Origin: Aureobasidium sp. EXF-3400
Taxonomy: Eukaryota > Ascomycota > Dothideomycetes > Dothideales > Saccotheciaceae
Direction of reading: 5' to 3'
Assembly (NCBI GenBank): GCA_024195585.1
Contig: SWBL01000471.1
Location: 1-30,342, forward strand
Length of the DNA stretch: 30,342 bases
A program made the position numbers and the translations under genes. The notes under the pieces are model-generated. The model did no database searches. It worked only from the letters and a program-made list of their open reading frames with translations, and was not told where the DNA came from. Below, one piece after another: positions 29,759-30,342 of the stretch (position 1 is its first letter; each line of letters begins with the position of its first letter).

Positions 29759-30030
29759 ATGATGCCTGAACTTTTGTACGATATGTAGAATAGAATCTGT
29801 TGGTTAGAGTGTCTCTATCTCAGTAAATGATTGAATTGATGTCACCAGAACTTCCTCCAAGCAGATCCCTGGGAATTGATCGTCTGAACATAAAAACACA
29901 TCACGAGAACACAGTCAGAGGAGGAATAGCAAATGGCCTTTTGAATCATTTTTTGTTTTCATTCCGGCAACAGCATACCAGCCGACAACACCTTCATTCA
30001 TCCCTTTTGGTTCTAATGTAGGCAACAAGC
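29759..30030. other. Convergent 3' region between PGS1 and RPL28e
   Basis: 272 bases between the two stop codons; no coding potential is seen. It should hold the 3' UTRs of both genes. Confidence 0.5.
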
Positions 30031-30342
30031 TTACTGCTTCTCAGCAGCCTTAGCGGCCTTGGCACCACGGAGCTTGGTGGCCTTGACGTTGGCCTTGACC
30101 TGGCGGGTGGACTTCTTGACGGCAGAAGCGCGCTGGACGGCCTCCATGTGCAAGTCCTGGCGGTAACCTCTCTTGGTGTTGCCAGAAACAGCGTTGTTGA
30201 TGAGCTTGCGCGAGGGGGTGGTGGACTTGAAGGTGGTCTTGTTGTAGGACTTGCTGGGCTTGTTCCAGTTGTTGCCGAGCTTGGTGGTGACCTCGATCTT
30301 GTTGTCCTTGGCGTTGATGCCGATGGCCTGGGGGTTGGCGAG
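30031..30342 (-). CDS. 60S ribosomal protein L28e, 3' part (5' end outside the window)
   Basis: The last 103 codons and the stop (TAA at 30033-30031) of a minus-strand gene run into the right window edge. The reading frame starts LANPQAIGI and contains NNWNKPSKSYNKTTFKST, RKLINNAV, the block GYRQDLHMEAVQRASAVKKS and a basic Ala/Lys-rich end (KLRGAKAAKAAEKQ). The core block ending in YRxDLxxEAVxRASA is the family signature of eukaryotic L28e. Codon use is strongly biased to C-ending codons (AAG, AAC, ACC, GTC, GCC), as expected for a highly expressed ribosomal protein and unlike the neighbouring genes. L28e occurs in filamentous fungi and animals but is missing in S. cerevisiae. The N-terminal part and any 5' introns lie outside the window. 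Confidence 0.9.
   Translation of the reverse strand, partial: LANPQAIGINAKDNKIEVTTKLGNNWNKPSKSYNKTTFKSTTPSRKLINNAVSGNTKRGYRQDLHMEAVQRASAVKKSTRQVKANVKATKLRGAKAAKAAEKQ

Overview
The window is nuclear DNA of a filamentous ascomycete (Pezizomycotina, most likely Dothideomycetes; the order cannot be resolved by eye). The evidence is: many short introns (about 45-75 nt) with GT-AG borders and CTRAC/CTGAC-like branch sites; a dispersed 5S rRNA gene; a complex I subunit and a ribosomal protein L28e gene (both absent from Saccharomyces cerevisiae); an ascomycete-type laccase ending in DSGV; and a spherulin-4 protein and a fucose-lectin-like protein of kinds common in moulds. I see no transposon, CRISPR array, phage or plasmid feature.

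Layout. 1-95 is the 3' part of a 5S rRNA gene. 396-1108 encodes a small two-helix membrane protein. 2370-3958 encodes a repeat-rich hydrophilic stress-type protein with a CsbD-like tail. 4137-8897 is a compact RNA-processing and regulation block: CWC15 (-), RRP45 (+), PHF5A/RDS3 (-) and CSN6 (+), arranged as two divergent pairs. 9266-10493 (-) encodes a secreted Ser/Thr-rich protein. 12176-14172 (+) is a five-exon laccase. 14815-15576 (-) is ERG2. 17018-18587 (+) encodes a membrane-anchored fucose-lectin-like protein. 18765-19535 (-) is a spherulin-4 family protein. 20924-26092 (-) is a 1698-residue ABCC transporter. 26951-27767 (-) is an eight-exon complex I NDUFA12 subunit whose short exons hide it from simple ORF finding. 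27957-29758 (+) is PGS1, divergent from NDUFA12. 30031 to the right edge (-) is the 3' part of ribosomal protein L28e.

How the genes fit together. Two divergent pairs (CWC15/RRP45 and PHF5A/CSN6) bring together spliceosome, RNA exosome and COP9 signalosome subunits. A third (NDUFA12/PGS1) pairs a complex I subunit with the enzyme that starts cardiolipin synthesis, so both products act in the mitochondrial inner membrane. Cell-surface or environment-facing genes (Ser/Thr-rich secreted protein, laccase, lectin-like protein, spherulin-4, ABC transporter) lie between the housekeeping genes with larger intergenic spaces, some with TATA boxes.

All multi-exon models were built by reading splice sites and checking reading phase by hand. 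Each complete model has a coding length divisible by three and no internal stop. I do not see a clearly new multi-gene system. The most unusual observations are gene-structure details (a 7-nt microexon, a GC-AG intron, a stop-free 57-nt intron) and several poorly characterised surface or repeat proteins.
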